Origin: Bugulina stolonifera
Taxonomy: Eukaryota > Bryozoa > Gymnolaemata > Cheilostomatida > Bugulidae
Direction: 5' to 3'
NCBI GenBank assembly: GCA_935421135.1
Contig: OW285196.1
Span: 4,569,001 to 4,633,000 of the forward strand
Length of the DNA: 64,000 bases
In this document: one piece after another, positions 37,001-49,936 of the stretch
Position numbering within the stretch: position 1 is the first letter of the stretch
Layout of the letters: the number at the start of each line of letters is the position of its first letter
Translations under genes and position numbers: made by a program
Notes under the pieces: model-generated
Told to the model about the DNA's origin: nothing
Seen by the model: the letters and a program-made list of their open reading frames with translations, nothing else
Database searches by the model: none

Positions 37001-40000
37001 CATAGTAATCTGCAAATAGTAAACTTCAAATTAGTATACTGCAAAATAGTGCTTCTCTGTTTGGCTTGGCCATGACGTACCATTGTAGTCCTTTACATCC
37101 TTACAAGACTTAGGCCTAAAAATGTACACACATTAATAAAACGGGAAATAGTGCAAATTTAGTTGATGGATAGAGATGGAGAATGGTATTCTAGGGTTCC
37201 CAAACCCTGAAGAACAGTGTTAGAAGTGGAACAAATGAGGTGGGTAGGCACACTGTGCATGCAATCTTGGGGCATTTCCTATTGTTGAATACAGAATTAC
37301 ACGTGCAGTGATCCTATCTCACAGATGAGATTAGTATTGTCATTGTATAGCTAACAAATTGAGTGAATTACTAAAATGAAAAAAATTGTCCCTCAGTGGG
37401 ATTCGAACTCGTGTCTCTATGCATGAAGACCAAGCACTCTACCAATTACGCTATCAAATCAGCAGTGGCTTCACGCAAAAATTAGCCATTAATGTAATGA
37501 TACACATAGTAGCATCATTTTCATTAGAGTATGTTTATATCATGTGGGGCACGGTAACTATGCCTTCCGATATTAGCTTAATTTTTTCTTCTTTTAACAA
37601 AAAGTTCAGGCGGCTAGGGCCGCCTGAGCCGCCTAGATAGTTACGGCCATGGTTATGACGTAGCGCCTTCACAGGAATGGATGACCTCAAAAATTTCACT
37701 TATTGGTTAAGTTGTTTTTTCATTGGAGGAAAACTCCCAACATAAGTGATAGCATGATGTAGAGGAATATCTGTTGTACAAGGGGAGACAACTAAAAAGG
37801 TCAAAATCCGAGACCATACAACTTCAAAAGATTAAACTGTGTGTATATTGTCTGATTCCAAACAGCAGAAGTTGCAATTAAGTTGGATTCATTATTTTGA
37901 ATGCAAACACTGTTACGATATTATATTGTATAATACTTCATAATATCCCTGGTACTCCTACCATCAATTCTTGAAACACTGTTGGTCGGAATCCGAACAA
38001 CAACCACTTGATGACTTCACTAGATAGAATAAATTTATTTCGTGTGGTTGTAACTCAGAACATTTCAACAGAAAGTAATAATAAAATATCTACAAAATTA
38101 GAACTAAGGCAATATTAGCCCAAAATACCAGTAGGAAAAGAGGGTTACCTTCTCCATGGTGGGGTCATAGGACCCGCGCCGTCGTCCACTCTTTGGTTAC
38201 GTAAAATAGCAGATATGTTAACATAGACGAGATACAAATCAGGGCACAAGTCAACAGAAGACTTAGCAACAGCGGAAATAGAAGTTATTACAACATAATC
38301 GTGAAAATATATGAGAGGTCAAAAGGTCACGGTGCCACTTCAACCAATCAGCAGCCCCTAGCTAAAACTAATGTCTTACTCTTCTCTGTTGTAGGGGATA
38401 ATTAATAGAAAAGTACAATTCTTGTAAACTTTATGAAAGAGAAGGAAGAAGTGTTGTAAGAAACGAGTACATAGGTATATGGTACAACCAACCAGATAAC
38501 CGCAGAAGAAGGAATATAATCATAACTAGTATAATTCTGGTAACAATATGACGATACAGGAAGTTGTGCTGATTGAAAGTTTTGAGTCACGGAGAAAGTG
38601 AAACCATGCAATAGTTTGGTAAACGAGAGAAACGGTGTATAGAGTTACCTTCATTATCTTTAGTGTTCTGTCATTGCATGCGAGGATAGGAGTCACGACC
38701 TCTGGGTCTTCCACCTTCTCCAGAGGCAAACATATGATGTCGTTTATCTGCCATGAAAACCATTTGGGATTATTTTATTCATTATATTATGACATTACCT
38801 GCAGTGACTGGCAAGCGGATAATATGACAAGCTCACGATAGAACAAGGCTATTATACGATAAGCCTATAATAGAACAAATGTATTATATGAAAAGCATAT
38901 GAGATGACAAGAATACAATACAAGGGCATGATACAACAAGCATATGATACGAAAAGCGTATGATATGACAAGCGTATGACACGACTAGCACATGATATGA
39001 GAAGCGTATGACACGACTAGCACATGATATGACAAGTGTATGACATGGATAAGCCGATGCTATGTATACAACAAGTCAAGTTAGGAGTGTCCACAGCTGG
39101 TAAATGTTACATGGGTGGGTTTCATTACTCTGACACACCCTATTCCCCATGTATTGGTTTACATAAAAGAAATGGGATGGTGGGACTAAGTATTATACAT
39201 AAAAAATTGATTAAAGGCGGAGAGAAGACAATCGAATCGAACAGTGGATGATGTGCCAGTTACAATGTAAGTTACAATCAATCACATTGATTATCCAATT
39301 GTTACATCTAATGTAACCAAGCTATTGAATAGAATGAATAGAAACTATTACATTGATCAAGTTAACATCAGACATACATGACAATGGACACTATAGAGGC
39401 CCAGGGATATGATGATCTTGGATTGGGACTTACATGCATGCACATACTATGCTATAAGAATAGTGTGATATCCAACATACACTACATATACAAGAGAATG
39501 TGTGGGTAAAACAGCCACCCTACCTCATCTGTGGAATAGTGGTAATTTATATCCTGAAGATCCCTGTAGTGGTTGAAGATATATTTACCAGTAACTAAGA
39601 GATCTGCTGCTTCTACATGCCTACAATGTGTACATGTATAAATTACATATCGTCATGTAGATGTGTATATATAGATATATGTACATATATAAATTACATA
39701 TCGTCATGTAGATGTGTATATATAGATATGTGTACATATATTAAATTACATATCGTCATGTAGATGTGTATATATAGATATGTGTACATATATTAAATTA
39801 CATATCGTCATGTAGATGTGTATATATGGATATGTGTACATATATAAATTACATATCGTCATGTAGATGTGTATATATAGATATATGTACATATATAAAT
39901 TACATATCGTCATGTAGATGTGTATATATAGATATATGTACATGTATAAATTACATATCGTCATGTAGATGTGTATATATAGATATATGTACATATATAA

Positions 40001-43000
40001 ATTACATATCGTCATGTAGATGTGTATATATAGATATATGTACATATATAAATTACATATCGTCATGTAGATGTGTATATATAGATATATGTACATGTAT
40101 AAATTACATATCGTCATGTAGATGTGTATATATAGATATATGTACACGTATAAATTACATATCGTCATGTAGATGTGTATATATAGATATATGTACATGT
40201 ATAAATTACATATCGTCATGTAGATGTGTATATATAGATATATGTACATGTATAAATTACATATCGTCATGTAGATGTGTATATATAGATATATGTACAT
40301 ATATAAATTACATATCGTCATGTAGATGTGTATATATAGATATATGTACATGTATAAATTACATATCGTCATGTAGATGTGTATATATGGATATGTGTAC
40401 ATATATAAATTACAACATATTGTCATGTAGATGTGTATATATGGATATGTGTACATATATTAAATTACATATCGTCATGTAGATGTGTGTATATGGATAT
40501 GTGTACATATATTAAATTACATATCGTCATGTAGATGTGTATATATAGATATATGTACACGTATAAATTACATATCGTCATGTAGATGTGTATATATAGA
40601 TATATGTACATGTATAAATTACATATCGTCATGTAGATGTGTATATATAGATATATGTACACGTATAAATTACATATCGTCATGTAGATGTGTATATATA
40701 GATATATGTACATGTATAAATTACATATCGTCATGTAGATGTGTATATATAGATATATGTACATGTATAAATTACATATCGTCATGTAGATGTGTATATA
40801 TAGATATATGTACATATATAAATTACATATCGTCATGTAGATGTGTATATATAGATATATGTACATGTATAAATTACATATCGTCATGTAGATGTGTGTA
40901 TATGGATATGTGTACATATATTAAATTACATATCGTCATGTAGATGTGTATATATAGATATATGTACATGTATAAATTACATATCGTCATGTAGATGTGT
41001 ATATATAGATATATGTACATATATAAATTACATATCGTCATGTAGATGTGTATATATAGATATATGTACATATATAAATTACATATCGTCATGTAGATGT
41101 GTATATATAGATATATGTACATGTATAAATTACATATCGTCATGTAGATGTGTATATATAGATATATGTACACGTATAAATTACATATCGTCATGTAGAT
41201 GTGTATATATAGATATATGTACATGTATAAATTACATATCGTCATGTAGATGTGTATATATAGATATATGTACATGTATAAATTACATATCGTCATGTAG
41301 ATGTGTATATATAGATATATGTACATATATAAATTACATATCGTCATGTAGATGTGTATATATAGATATATGTACATGTATAAATTACATATCGTCATGT
41401 AGATGTGTATATATAGATATATGTACACGTATAAATTACATATCGTCATGTAGATGTGTATATATAGATATATGTACATGTATAAATTACATATCGTCAT
41501 GTAGATGTGTATATATAGATATATGTACATGTATAAATTACATATCGTCATGTAGATGTGTATATATAGATATATGTACATATATAAATTACATATCGTC
41601 ATGTAGATGTGTATATATAGATATATGTACATGTATAAATTACATATCGTCATGTAGATGTGTATATATGGATATGTGTACATATATAAATTACAACATA
41701 TTGTCATGTAGATGTGTATATATGGATATGTGTACATATATTAAATTACATATCGTCATGTAGATGTGTGTATATGGATATGTGTACATATATTAAATTA
41801 CATATCGTCATGTAGATGTGTATATATAGATATATGTACATATATTAAATTACATATCGTCATGTAGATGTGTATATATAGATATATGTACATATATAAA
41901 TTACATATCGTCATGTAGATGTGTATATATAGATATATGTACATGTATAAATTACATATCGTCATGTAGATGTGTATATATAGATATATGTACACGTATA
42001 AATTACATATCGTCATGTAGATGTGTATATATAGATATATGTACATGTATAAATTACATATCGTCATGTAGATGTGTATATATAGATATATGTACATGTA
42101 TAAATTACATATCGTCATGTAGATGTGTATATATGGATATGTGTACATATATTAAATTACATATCGTCATGTAGATGTGTGTATATGGATATGTGTACAT
42201 ATATTAAATTACATATCGTCATGTAGATGTGTATATATAGATATATGTACATGTATAAATTACATATCGTCATGTAGATGTGTATATATAGATATATGTA
42301 CATATATAAATTACATATCGTCATGTAGATGTGTATATATAGATATATGTACATATATAAATTACATATCGTCATGTAGATGTGTATATATAGATATATG
42401 TACATGTATAAATTACATATCGTCATGTAGATGTGTATATATAGATATATGTACACGTATAAATTACATATCGTCATGTAGATGTGTATATATAGATATA
42501 TGTACATGTATAAATTACATATCGTCATGTAGATGTGTATATATAGATATATGTACATGTATAAATTACATATCGTCATGTAGATGTGTATATATAGATA
42601 TATGTACATATATAAATTACATATCGTCATGTAGATGTGTATATATAGATATATGTACATGTATAAATTACATATCGTCATGTAGATGTGTATATATGGA
42701 TATGTGTACATATATAAATTACAACATATTGTCATGTAGATGTGTATATATGGATATGTGTACATATATTAAATTACATATCGTCATGTAGATGTGTGTA
42801 TATGGATATGTGTACATATATTAAATTACATATCGTCATGTAGATGTGTATATATAGATATATGTACATATATTAAATTACATATCGTCATGTAGATGTG
42901 TGTATATGGATATGTGTACATATATTAAATTACATATCGTCATGTAGATGTGTATATATAGATATATGTACATGTATAAATTACATATCGTCATGTAGAT

Positions 43001-45718
43001 GTGTATATATAGATATATGTACATGTATAAATTACATATCGTCATGTAGATGTGTATATATAGATATATGTACACGTATAAATTACATATCGTCATGTAG
43101 ATGTGTATATATAGATATATGTACATGTATAAATTACATATCGTCATGTAGATGTGTATATATAGATATATGTACATATATAAATTACATATCGTCATGT
43201 AGATGTGTATATATAGATATATGTACATATATAAATTACATATCGTCATGTAGATGTGTATATATAGATATATGTACATATATAAATTACATATCGTCAT
43301 GTAGATGTGTATATATAGATATATGTACATATATAAATTACATATCGTCATGTAGATGTGTATATATAGATATATGTACATATATAAATTACATATCGTC
43401 ATGTAGATGTGTATATATAGATATATGTACATGTATAAATTACATATCGTCATGTAGATGTGTATATATAGATATATGTACACGTATAAATTACATATCG
43501 TCATGTAGATGTGTATATATAGATATATGTACATGTATAAATTACATATCGTCATGTAGATGTGTATATATAGATATATGTACACGTATAAATTACATAT
43601 CGTCATGTAGATGTGTATATATGGATATGTGTACATATATAAATTACAACATATTGTCATGTAGATGTGTATATATGGATATGTGTACATATATTAAATT
43701 ACATATCGTCATGTAGATGTGTATATATAGATATATGTACATATATTAAATTACATATCGTCATGTAGATGTGTGTATATGGATATGTGTACATATATTA
43801 AATTACATATCGTCATGTAGATGTGTATATATAGATATATGTACATGTATAAATTACATATCGTCATGTAGATGTGTATATATAGATATATGTACATGTA
43901 TAAATTACATATCGTCATGTAGATGTGTATATATAGATATATGTACACGTATAAATTACATATCGTCATGTAGATGTGTATATATAGATATATGTACATG
44001 TATAAATTACATATCGTCATGTAGATGTGTATATATAGATATATGTACACGTATAAATTACATATCGTCATGTAGATGTGTATATATAGATATATGTACA
44101 TATATAAATTACATATCGTCATGTAGATGTGTATATATAGATATATGTACATATATAAATTACATATCGTCATGTAGATGTGTATATATAGATATATGTA
44201 CATGTATAAATTACATATCGTCATGTAGATGTGTATATATAGATATATGTACATGTATAAATTACATATCGTCATGTAGATGTGTATATATAGATATATG
44301 TACACGTATAAATTACATATCGTCATGTAGATGTGTATATATAGATATATGTACATGTATAAATTACATATCGTCATGTAGATGTGTATATATAGATATA
44401 TGTACATGTATAAATTACATATCGTCATGTAGATGTGTATATATAGATATATGTACATGTATAAATTACATATCGTCATGTAGATGTGTATATATAGATA
44501 TATGTACACGTATAAATTACATATCGTCATGTAGATGTGTGTATAGTAGATATACATGTATATATTGAAAAATCTTGGTGTATATTTATATTATATAGGC
44601 AGCTGATAGAATATAGCCAGTCTACACTTGAACACCGATACAAATTAAATCTGTGCGTATTGTACATGAAAATGTTAACACATGTACCTGTATGTATAGT
44701 GGCTGCTGAATGATTTGATGATGGAAAACTTTTGCTACAAAACATCATATAAAAATGTTCCAAACAGAGCACAAGTATCACTATTATAGCACATATACAC
44801 ACCTAAGGGCTATATGTACATGTGCATGGTGGTTAATACATACATGCTTTGGATGTCTTCTGAGAGATTAGTAGCAAAAGTGAGAAATTGTTTGCCCTTC
44901 TTAGTAAAACCCTTGACCTCTGGACCAGCCGCTACAAATATCTTCTCTTTAACTCCACCCACTGGACCACCCAAACAGACTCTACTGATTCTTGTAGAAG
45001 GAAGTGTTTTGAATATATGCTGGTAAGCCAATAGAAATGTGTGTTAGAATAGGATATAACAATATAAATAACACTGTAGTTCATGGTTTAGACCCAATAT
45101 CTAATCAAAGGTTGATAACTCCTAAATATACAAATTACCCACCACCAGCAGCTAAACATTACAAGCGCTAACACAGAAGGTTCAAGAGGTGTAACGGGTA
45201 CAACTTACAGCAACATCCCTTTTCTTTATGTTAAACAGTTGCAGGACACCAGATTGATCTCCAACAAGAATCTATAATAACCAAGTATGCGATGTAGTAA
45301 AGAATAGTTACATCGGTAGTATATGTTCCTGAGGATTTAGCCAGAGCTTGCGGGCTCTAAGCTCATCTTCCACGAAAGGAGTGCATGAAACATGAACCTT
45401 AGGTTTAACAAGTTAGCCACAAAGTGATCCTGCAACCTTAAAAAGTTTATCTAACTAACCAAGAAAGAATATATGTACGAAATTCCATTACATAATGCAT
45501 TGCAGGGATATTAGCGTGGATAATCAGGTGTTAAACTGGTACTAAGAGAAATCATATATTGCAGCCTGATAGAAGGCTATGAATAATACATTTCGTAAAC
45601 CACAGCTTACCTTCTGTAAAGGATCTTTCCTTCCTCCAGCAGGCAAGAGGTGCATACACTTCTGAGAAGTCGTTGCCACTTGGCAGAAATCCAAGCGGCT
45701 AAGGTTTAGTTCCATCAT
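29537..45718 (-). CDS. BBS7: BBS7, BBSome subunit
   Basis: BBS7 is a subunit of the BBSome, the coat complex that moves membrane proteins in and out of cilia; it pairs with BBS2. Exons (high to low): 45611-45718, 45209-45271, 44844-45019, 39524-39620, 38649-38747, 36137-36276, 34168-34348, 33924-34008, 33677-33779, 33339-33531, 32821-32895, 32182-32384, 31636-31800, 31124-31337, 30769-30895, 29537-29670. They total 2163 bases, 720 residues plus stop, against 715 in human. The order follows the family: N-terminal beta-propeller ([33 protein letters not shown]), coiled coil (exons 9-10), ear-like domain ([20 protein letters not shown]), and C-terminal helical end ([34 protein letters not shown]). 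Two ATGs are adjacent; the second (45715) gives [10 protein letters not shown], nearest to human MDLILNRMDY. Intron 3 is 5.2 kb, almost all 51-bp repeats. Confidence 0.97.
29803..30557. mobile_element. TTAA-flanked MITE family 1, short copy, BBS7 intron 15
   Basis: The ends TTAAAGGTGGACTGTACTG and CAGTACAGTCCACCTTTAA are perfect inverted repeats with TTAA at the borders (29803-29806, 30554-30557). The first 250 and last 480 bases match the element in TRAP1 intron 1. No coding frame. A TTAA target with termini starting AGG suggests mobilisation by a Kolobok- or piggyBac-type transposase. Confidence 0.9.
30683..30790. repeat. Tandem copies of the BBS7 exon 15 end and its splice donor
   Basis: Three segments contain CTACCATATA and two also AACCTTTCTAAATGACA. 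On the minus strand each reads as the end of exon 15 (CATTTAGAAAGG, TTATATG) followed by the donor GTAGGT. The functional copy ends at 30769; the extra copies lie downstream in intron 15 and translate to repeated [12 protein letters not shown] peptides. Confidence 0.82.
30918..31111. repeat. TAG/CTA trinucleotide tract filling BBS7 intron 14
   Basis: Intron 14 spans 30896-31123 and nearly all of it is AGT/GTA triplets interrupted by AGC, GGC and GGT. Only about 12 bases next to the donor and about 20 next to the acceptor are unique. The tract leaves frames open on both strands (poly-Ser and poly-Thr), which are not genes. Confidence 0.95.
32433..32573. repeat. 16-bp minisatellite with repeated donor consensus, BBS7 intron 11
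   Basis: About nine copies of GTTATGACTCACCAGT. On the minus strand each unit contains CTGGTGAGTC, a strong splice donor consensus (G/GTGAGT), in the transcribed orientation, between exon 11 and the acceptor of exon 12 (32385). Confidence 0.93.
34400..36136. other. BBS7 intron 6, no recognisable element
   Basis: The 1.8 kb between exons 34168-34348 and 36137-36276 is AT-rich. It holds a short frame at 35137-35322 (minus strand, hydrophobic start) and its plus-strand shadow at 35159-35359, neither recognised nor flanked by convincing splice sites. Confidence 0.4.
37388..37462 (-). mobile_element. tRNA-like sequence, probable tRNA pseudogene or SINE head, BBS7 intron 5
   Basis: On the minus strand the sequence has an A-box-like TAGCGTAATTGGTAGAG and a perfect B-box GTTCGAATCCC at tRNA spacing. 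The T-stem and the anticodon stem pair poorly, so a working tRNA is unlikely. It differs from the SINE near 19.7 kb. Confidence 0.5.
37540..37650. repeat. GC-rich hairpin in BBS7 intron 5
   Basis: AGGCGGC, a short spacer and GCCGCCT pair (37609-37635), enclosed by an imperfect outer inverted repeat (CACGGTAACTATGCC against ATAGTTACGGCCA). It may be the remnant of a small palindromic element; there is no target duplication to prove it. Confidence 0.4.
38850..39045. repeat. Degenerate 17-18-bp repeat, BBS7 intron 4
   Basis: Repeated TATGACAAGCGTATGA / CACGACTAGCACATGA words form a decayed tandem array, starting within about 100 bases of the acceptor of exon 38649-38747 and growing more regular away from it. 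Confidence 0.75.
39629..44545. repeat. 51-bp minisatellite, about 96 copies, filling BBS7 intron 3
   Basis: The unit reads ACATATCGTCATGTAGATGT, GTATATATAGATATATGTAC, ATGTATAAATT. Single-base variants at one site (TATATA, TGTATA, CGTATA) form recurring blocks, and junction clusters with GGATATGTG and three extra bases (ACAACATATTG) recur at about 40.4, 41.7, 42.7 and 43.6 kb. Because 51 is divisible by 3 and the unit has no stop in one frame on each strand, frames of 116-289 codons appear on both strands; these are artefacts. The array starts 9 bases from the exon 4 acceptor. Confidence 0.98.
45672..45686. promoter_or_regulatory. X-box-like palindrome in BBS7 exon 1
   Basis: GTTGCCACTTGGCAG resembles the RFX X-box (GTTGCCATGGCAAC type), with two facing half sites. 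Ciliary genes often carry an X-box near the start. This one is inside the first coding exon, 30-45 bases after the ATG, so coding constraint alone could explain it. Confidence 0.3.
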
Positions 45719-46400
45719 CTTACCTTAGTTTAAAATAGCAGACAGTCAACACTCTAAACAAAATGGCTAATTGACAAAGCTTCGGCGGCGACAAATCTCT
45801 TGGCTGAGTCTACCTTTGACTGATTTCAGACCACTTCAAAATAAGTTCATGACTGGGTGGATTGTGCCATGCGGAAAAAAATTCACTTTTAAATAGACTA
45901 TTAATTAAAATAGCCAAGGTATTTCACAAGGTAACATTTCACTAGTTATCCTAAAGTTATAAGCCCTAGTATTCATTAATAACATAAAATTACTAATTAC
46001 TAATTGGCAATTGAATAACAAGTTAACATAAAACAGTGGACGTAGTACATAACGCCACAAGTGTTATATATTATATATATGGCCCTTGCAGTTAACAGAA
46101 TTATCATCTGATAATAATTATCTTTCTTATGATAGATAAATCAGGCTTATACTCCTTGGTGTGACCAGCCCGTTGCAGCTCGCACTGCCAGGTACCAGTG
46201 TTGGCCAACTCCCTGTGAAACAAGGCCCAAATGACATGGCCTGTTTTGGCAGGGGTAGATAGATTCTTACCTCAATTCTTACCTCAATGAATTTAAGACA
46301 CTCTAACTCTACCAAAATGGTACAAAAATAGAGGGCCTCCTATGTTTAAGATAAGGGGAGAAGACAGTGGTTTTTCAGTTTTCCAGCATTTTGCCGCTTT

Positions 46401-46965
46401 CAATTTTTAGATTGGGATTGTGGAGGCACTATCCTTAGATCTCGTATGGTTCTTGGTTGAAAACTGTTGTGATAGATATGTGATGCAGCATAGATTGAGG
46501 TAGGTTCTCCTCTTTTCGCAGCTCTTGTTAGTACAGGGAGTTGACATTTGTTGTTTATGATATCACCGTATGCAGAGGATAGGGCTTCATGTCTGTCTTC
46601 TTGTGAGAGAATTTTCATTAAAAGAGAGAGTCTGTGATTCTTTCTCCTGTCTTTTAATGTTTGTAGTCCAAGATCAGTACGTCCCTTTGAGACGCCATGC
46701 CGTCCTTTGATGTTTTTTACAAATCTAATGGCTTTGTTTTGTACATGCTCCACCTCATTGCTTGTACAAGTTTCTGCTGGGTCTCACAGGACATCAGCAT
46801 ACTCAAGAATGGGACGGCAGAGGCTTGTGTATGCTAGTAGTTTTGCATGTTCGGGAGCATCGTAAAGTGTATACTTAATACATCCCAATGTCTTATTCGC
46901 AGTGTTGACTTTATTGGATATATGCTTGTTGAACTTCAGGTTTGACTGTATTACTACCCCAAGAT
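46401..46965 (-). pseudogene. 3' fragment of a LINE reverse transcriptase (CR1/Jockey-like)
   Basis: The minus strand encodes LGVVIQSNLKFNKHISNKV, then LAYTSLCRPILEYADV, then a stop where a tryptophan is usual, DPAETCTSNEVEHVQNKAIRF, and LGLQTLKDRRKNHRLSLLMK. This is the end of the reverse transcriptase and the thumb/linker of CR1, L2 or Jockey-type LINEs (YLGV, RPILEYA.VWDP, QNKAIRFV). The catalytic FADD region is absent, the TGA near 46784 breaks the frame, and the left end abuts a short GATA repeat. It is a truncated, dead copy. Confidence 0.85.
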
Positions 46966-47188
46966 AGATAGATAGCCTAGATAGATAAATAAGGCTATTA
47001 TAAATAATGTTTAGCATTATCATATAAAACAATTAGTATTAAAATATAAATATTTACTACATATCATATGATTGATATTTCATTATTAATTATTTATTAT
47101 CATCGTGATCATCATAACTATCATTGTCATAATGATAATCACTACATAATTATTATTGTATTTATCATAATTAGTTAATTATCATTAA

Positions 47189-47227
<39 letters not shown>

Positions 47228-49936
47228 GTAATATTATTACATTATTCATTATCATTATGATTATTCTTATGACTACACATACATACACACACTATGAGAT
47301 TATGACTATTAACTATATATATAGTTTTGGTGATATTTCAACCTTTGTTGAATTGCCAAGAACACACCCCTATCATACCACGATTTCGTAGATAACTTTA
47401 CTTCTTTTGCTGAAGTCAACCAACCAAATAAGTCGAATGTATTACATTGACATTCCACTATCTTTGCCTTTCAGTTGGAAGGCGCTGCATTCATTTGTCT
47501 CTCCCAAACATTGAGGTACTGCGGTAAATATATTTGCGCCAAATTCTCATTTCAACCAACTGGGTACCTTGATGATCCTAAAAGACGAAAAGTTGATCTA
47601 CTCGAATATGCGTTTTGGTTTCAATGATATCTTGTAAAGAATCACTAACCGTCAATATTATAGCTCACAGTTAGCCTGCGAACATGTTACATGCCGCTAC
47701 AACGTACGGAGCGACTTGCTAAAAGTAACTCGCTGCTAACGTTGCAAGCCCGTTATATAAAGCAAAGAGCCGCTAAGGATTCCCTGCCTATGGGACATCA
47801 ATGTTTTTAACACAATAAAATTAAATTTTCAGGAACTACAAAGCAAAGTATTATAATTATGCATTATCATTAGATGATGATTATTTTCTTTTTAATCGTT
47901 AGTTAGTTTGTTACGCTAGAGTGTATTTAAAACAATTTCAATTGACATACTATACTTGGTGATCTAGGTATATGCTATATGTGGCTGATAAGAACGTACT
48001 AAATTTAATTTTAAGTAAACTTAAACCACTACTGTCTAGGGTTTCTAACCCATTTTTACAAAATGACAATAATATCATTTTTTTCACATGGATGGATAGA
48101 GTAACTTCTCAGCATCATTCTAACATATAATTTATGTATCTGCTATCAAAAGTTTCCAAGTTATAAGGATTTAAAGAAGAGCTGTATTGCCTGCCCGAGG
48201 TGGGGAAAACCGTACTTGGCTTAGTGTTGACAATAATTCCTACGGCGTCATGTCATGCGGTATGTTATTTACTAAGAGCTACTATACTTGCCAGCTATTG
48301 GCTACTTAGCAGTGCAGCAGAGCCATAATGCCAAGTAATGTACATGTACTTCACTACTAACTTGTATAATATATTGTACATAATATAGTAGTTTCATACC
48401 AGCCTACCAGTGCATAGTGATGCAGCCTACTAGTAATAGTAATGCAGCCTACTAGTAATAGTAATGCAGCCTACTAGTAATAGTAATGCAGCCTACTGAT
48501 GATAATAATACAGCCCAACACAGAAACAATTATATGGGGAATTAGGTTTTACAAGATCAAGAGTCATAAAATTGAACTTGTACTTTCATGTTTTAGAACA
48601 CAAACAGAGCAAATACATGAAGAGAGCGAGAGACACACGCAATGTAGATAATGGCTGGCAAAGTACACCATTACCCTTTAGCCAGCTGGCTTACATGTAG
48701 AACAGAAGACAGAAAAGAAGTGCGATTAATTAGTCAAACAATTGAAATCGTATTATACCTTATGATCTGTATAAAATATATATGTTTTTCATGCTTGCTA
48801 CATAGTCATACATGTCACTATCAGCTTTGATCAGGAGGCAAACATTCTGACATAAAATGCTGCATCACCAGAACACAATAATCCTAATATCATATTATAT
48901 ATTCTATCCTGTACTATGCCTAAGTGTAGTCATAAACATGTTAAATCATACATAGTACTATAGAGCTGGAGAATATTACTTTTAATCACAACTATTTCTA
49001 TTACGGATCTAAATTATCATACATGCATATACAATTATTATTAATATATTATATACATTTACATGTATATACTCAATACTGTGAGGTAGGGCTGTTCCCT
49101 AATATGTAATGTTAGATGTGTGTTACTTAAATATTCAAGAGTTCAAATGTAGAATCCAATCTAAACAAGGATCAAGAACATAAATAACATTGTCATGCAG
49201 CTCATTATATAATATTGCATGTAAAACACTTTCATAATGCAATAATTGTTAGAATCAGTGTACAAGTAGAACAAAATATGATCTAATAGCTTGCAACTAA
49301 GCATGTGAGAAGATAACTCTATGCAATACTTGCTAGAATCAGTGTAGTACAAGTAAAACATAGTATGCATGTACATGTATTATGATACATTGCAGTTTAC
49401 AACTAAGCATAATATGAGAAGATAACTCTATCCAAGAAATCACGTGTGCTCGCTGCTGATTGGCTATATTGTCCAAGGCGGCCATTTCATTGGATACAAA
49501 AATAAAAATGGTTGAGAATGATTTTTCATACAGCTTGGTTTTAATCTTTTTATTTTGAAAGATTTAAAAGCCATCCACTACAATAGGGTATATAATATAG
49601 GTAATTAGATATTTTTGCACATGATTAGATGTAAATTAAAACTTTTCTCATAGTTTAACATGGTTTTAACACCACATGAAAATCATGATTCTTAGAGAGG
49701 CTCCAGTGGCCTATCCTGCATAGTGATTGGTTAATAGACACTGGGAATGTAGCCTGTGGTCTGTGATCAATCTATACTACTTTATTTGGTGGTGATAGAC
49801 TTAATAGATTTAAAGTTATTAAACTTTTTCACAAGCATGAGTGTGCGGAGAGTGTGCGGACTAAGGCTGTACATAAATAACACAGTTGTGCGAACGCGAA
49901 TTTAGTCACGTGATATTCTTACGATTTGAATACCTA
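46966..49936. other. Intergenic region 5' of BBS7; simple repeats only
   Basis: Holds a GATA run (46963-46990), an AT-rich stretch with (ATT)n at about 47187-47225, and a 22-bp tandem repeat at 48413-48500. The 47.3-47.8 kb part is less AT-rich and could hold regulatory sequence or an unrecognised exon, but no protein-like frame was found. Confidence 0.5.
48413..48500. repeat. 22-bp tandem repeat, four copies
   Basis: The units GCAGCCTACTAGTAATAGTAAT repeat four times with a decayed last copy ending GATGATAATAATA. Confidence 0.9.

Noticed and set aside
39746..44568. Long reading frames of 116-289 codons on both strands, repeating [16 protein letters not shown] and [12 protein letters not shown].
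   Set aside because: They come from the 51-bp satellite in BBS7 intron 3; the period is divisible by 3, so frames stay open on both strands. No start context or gene structure.
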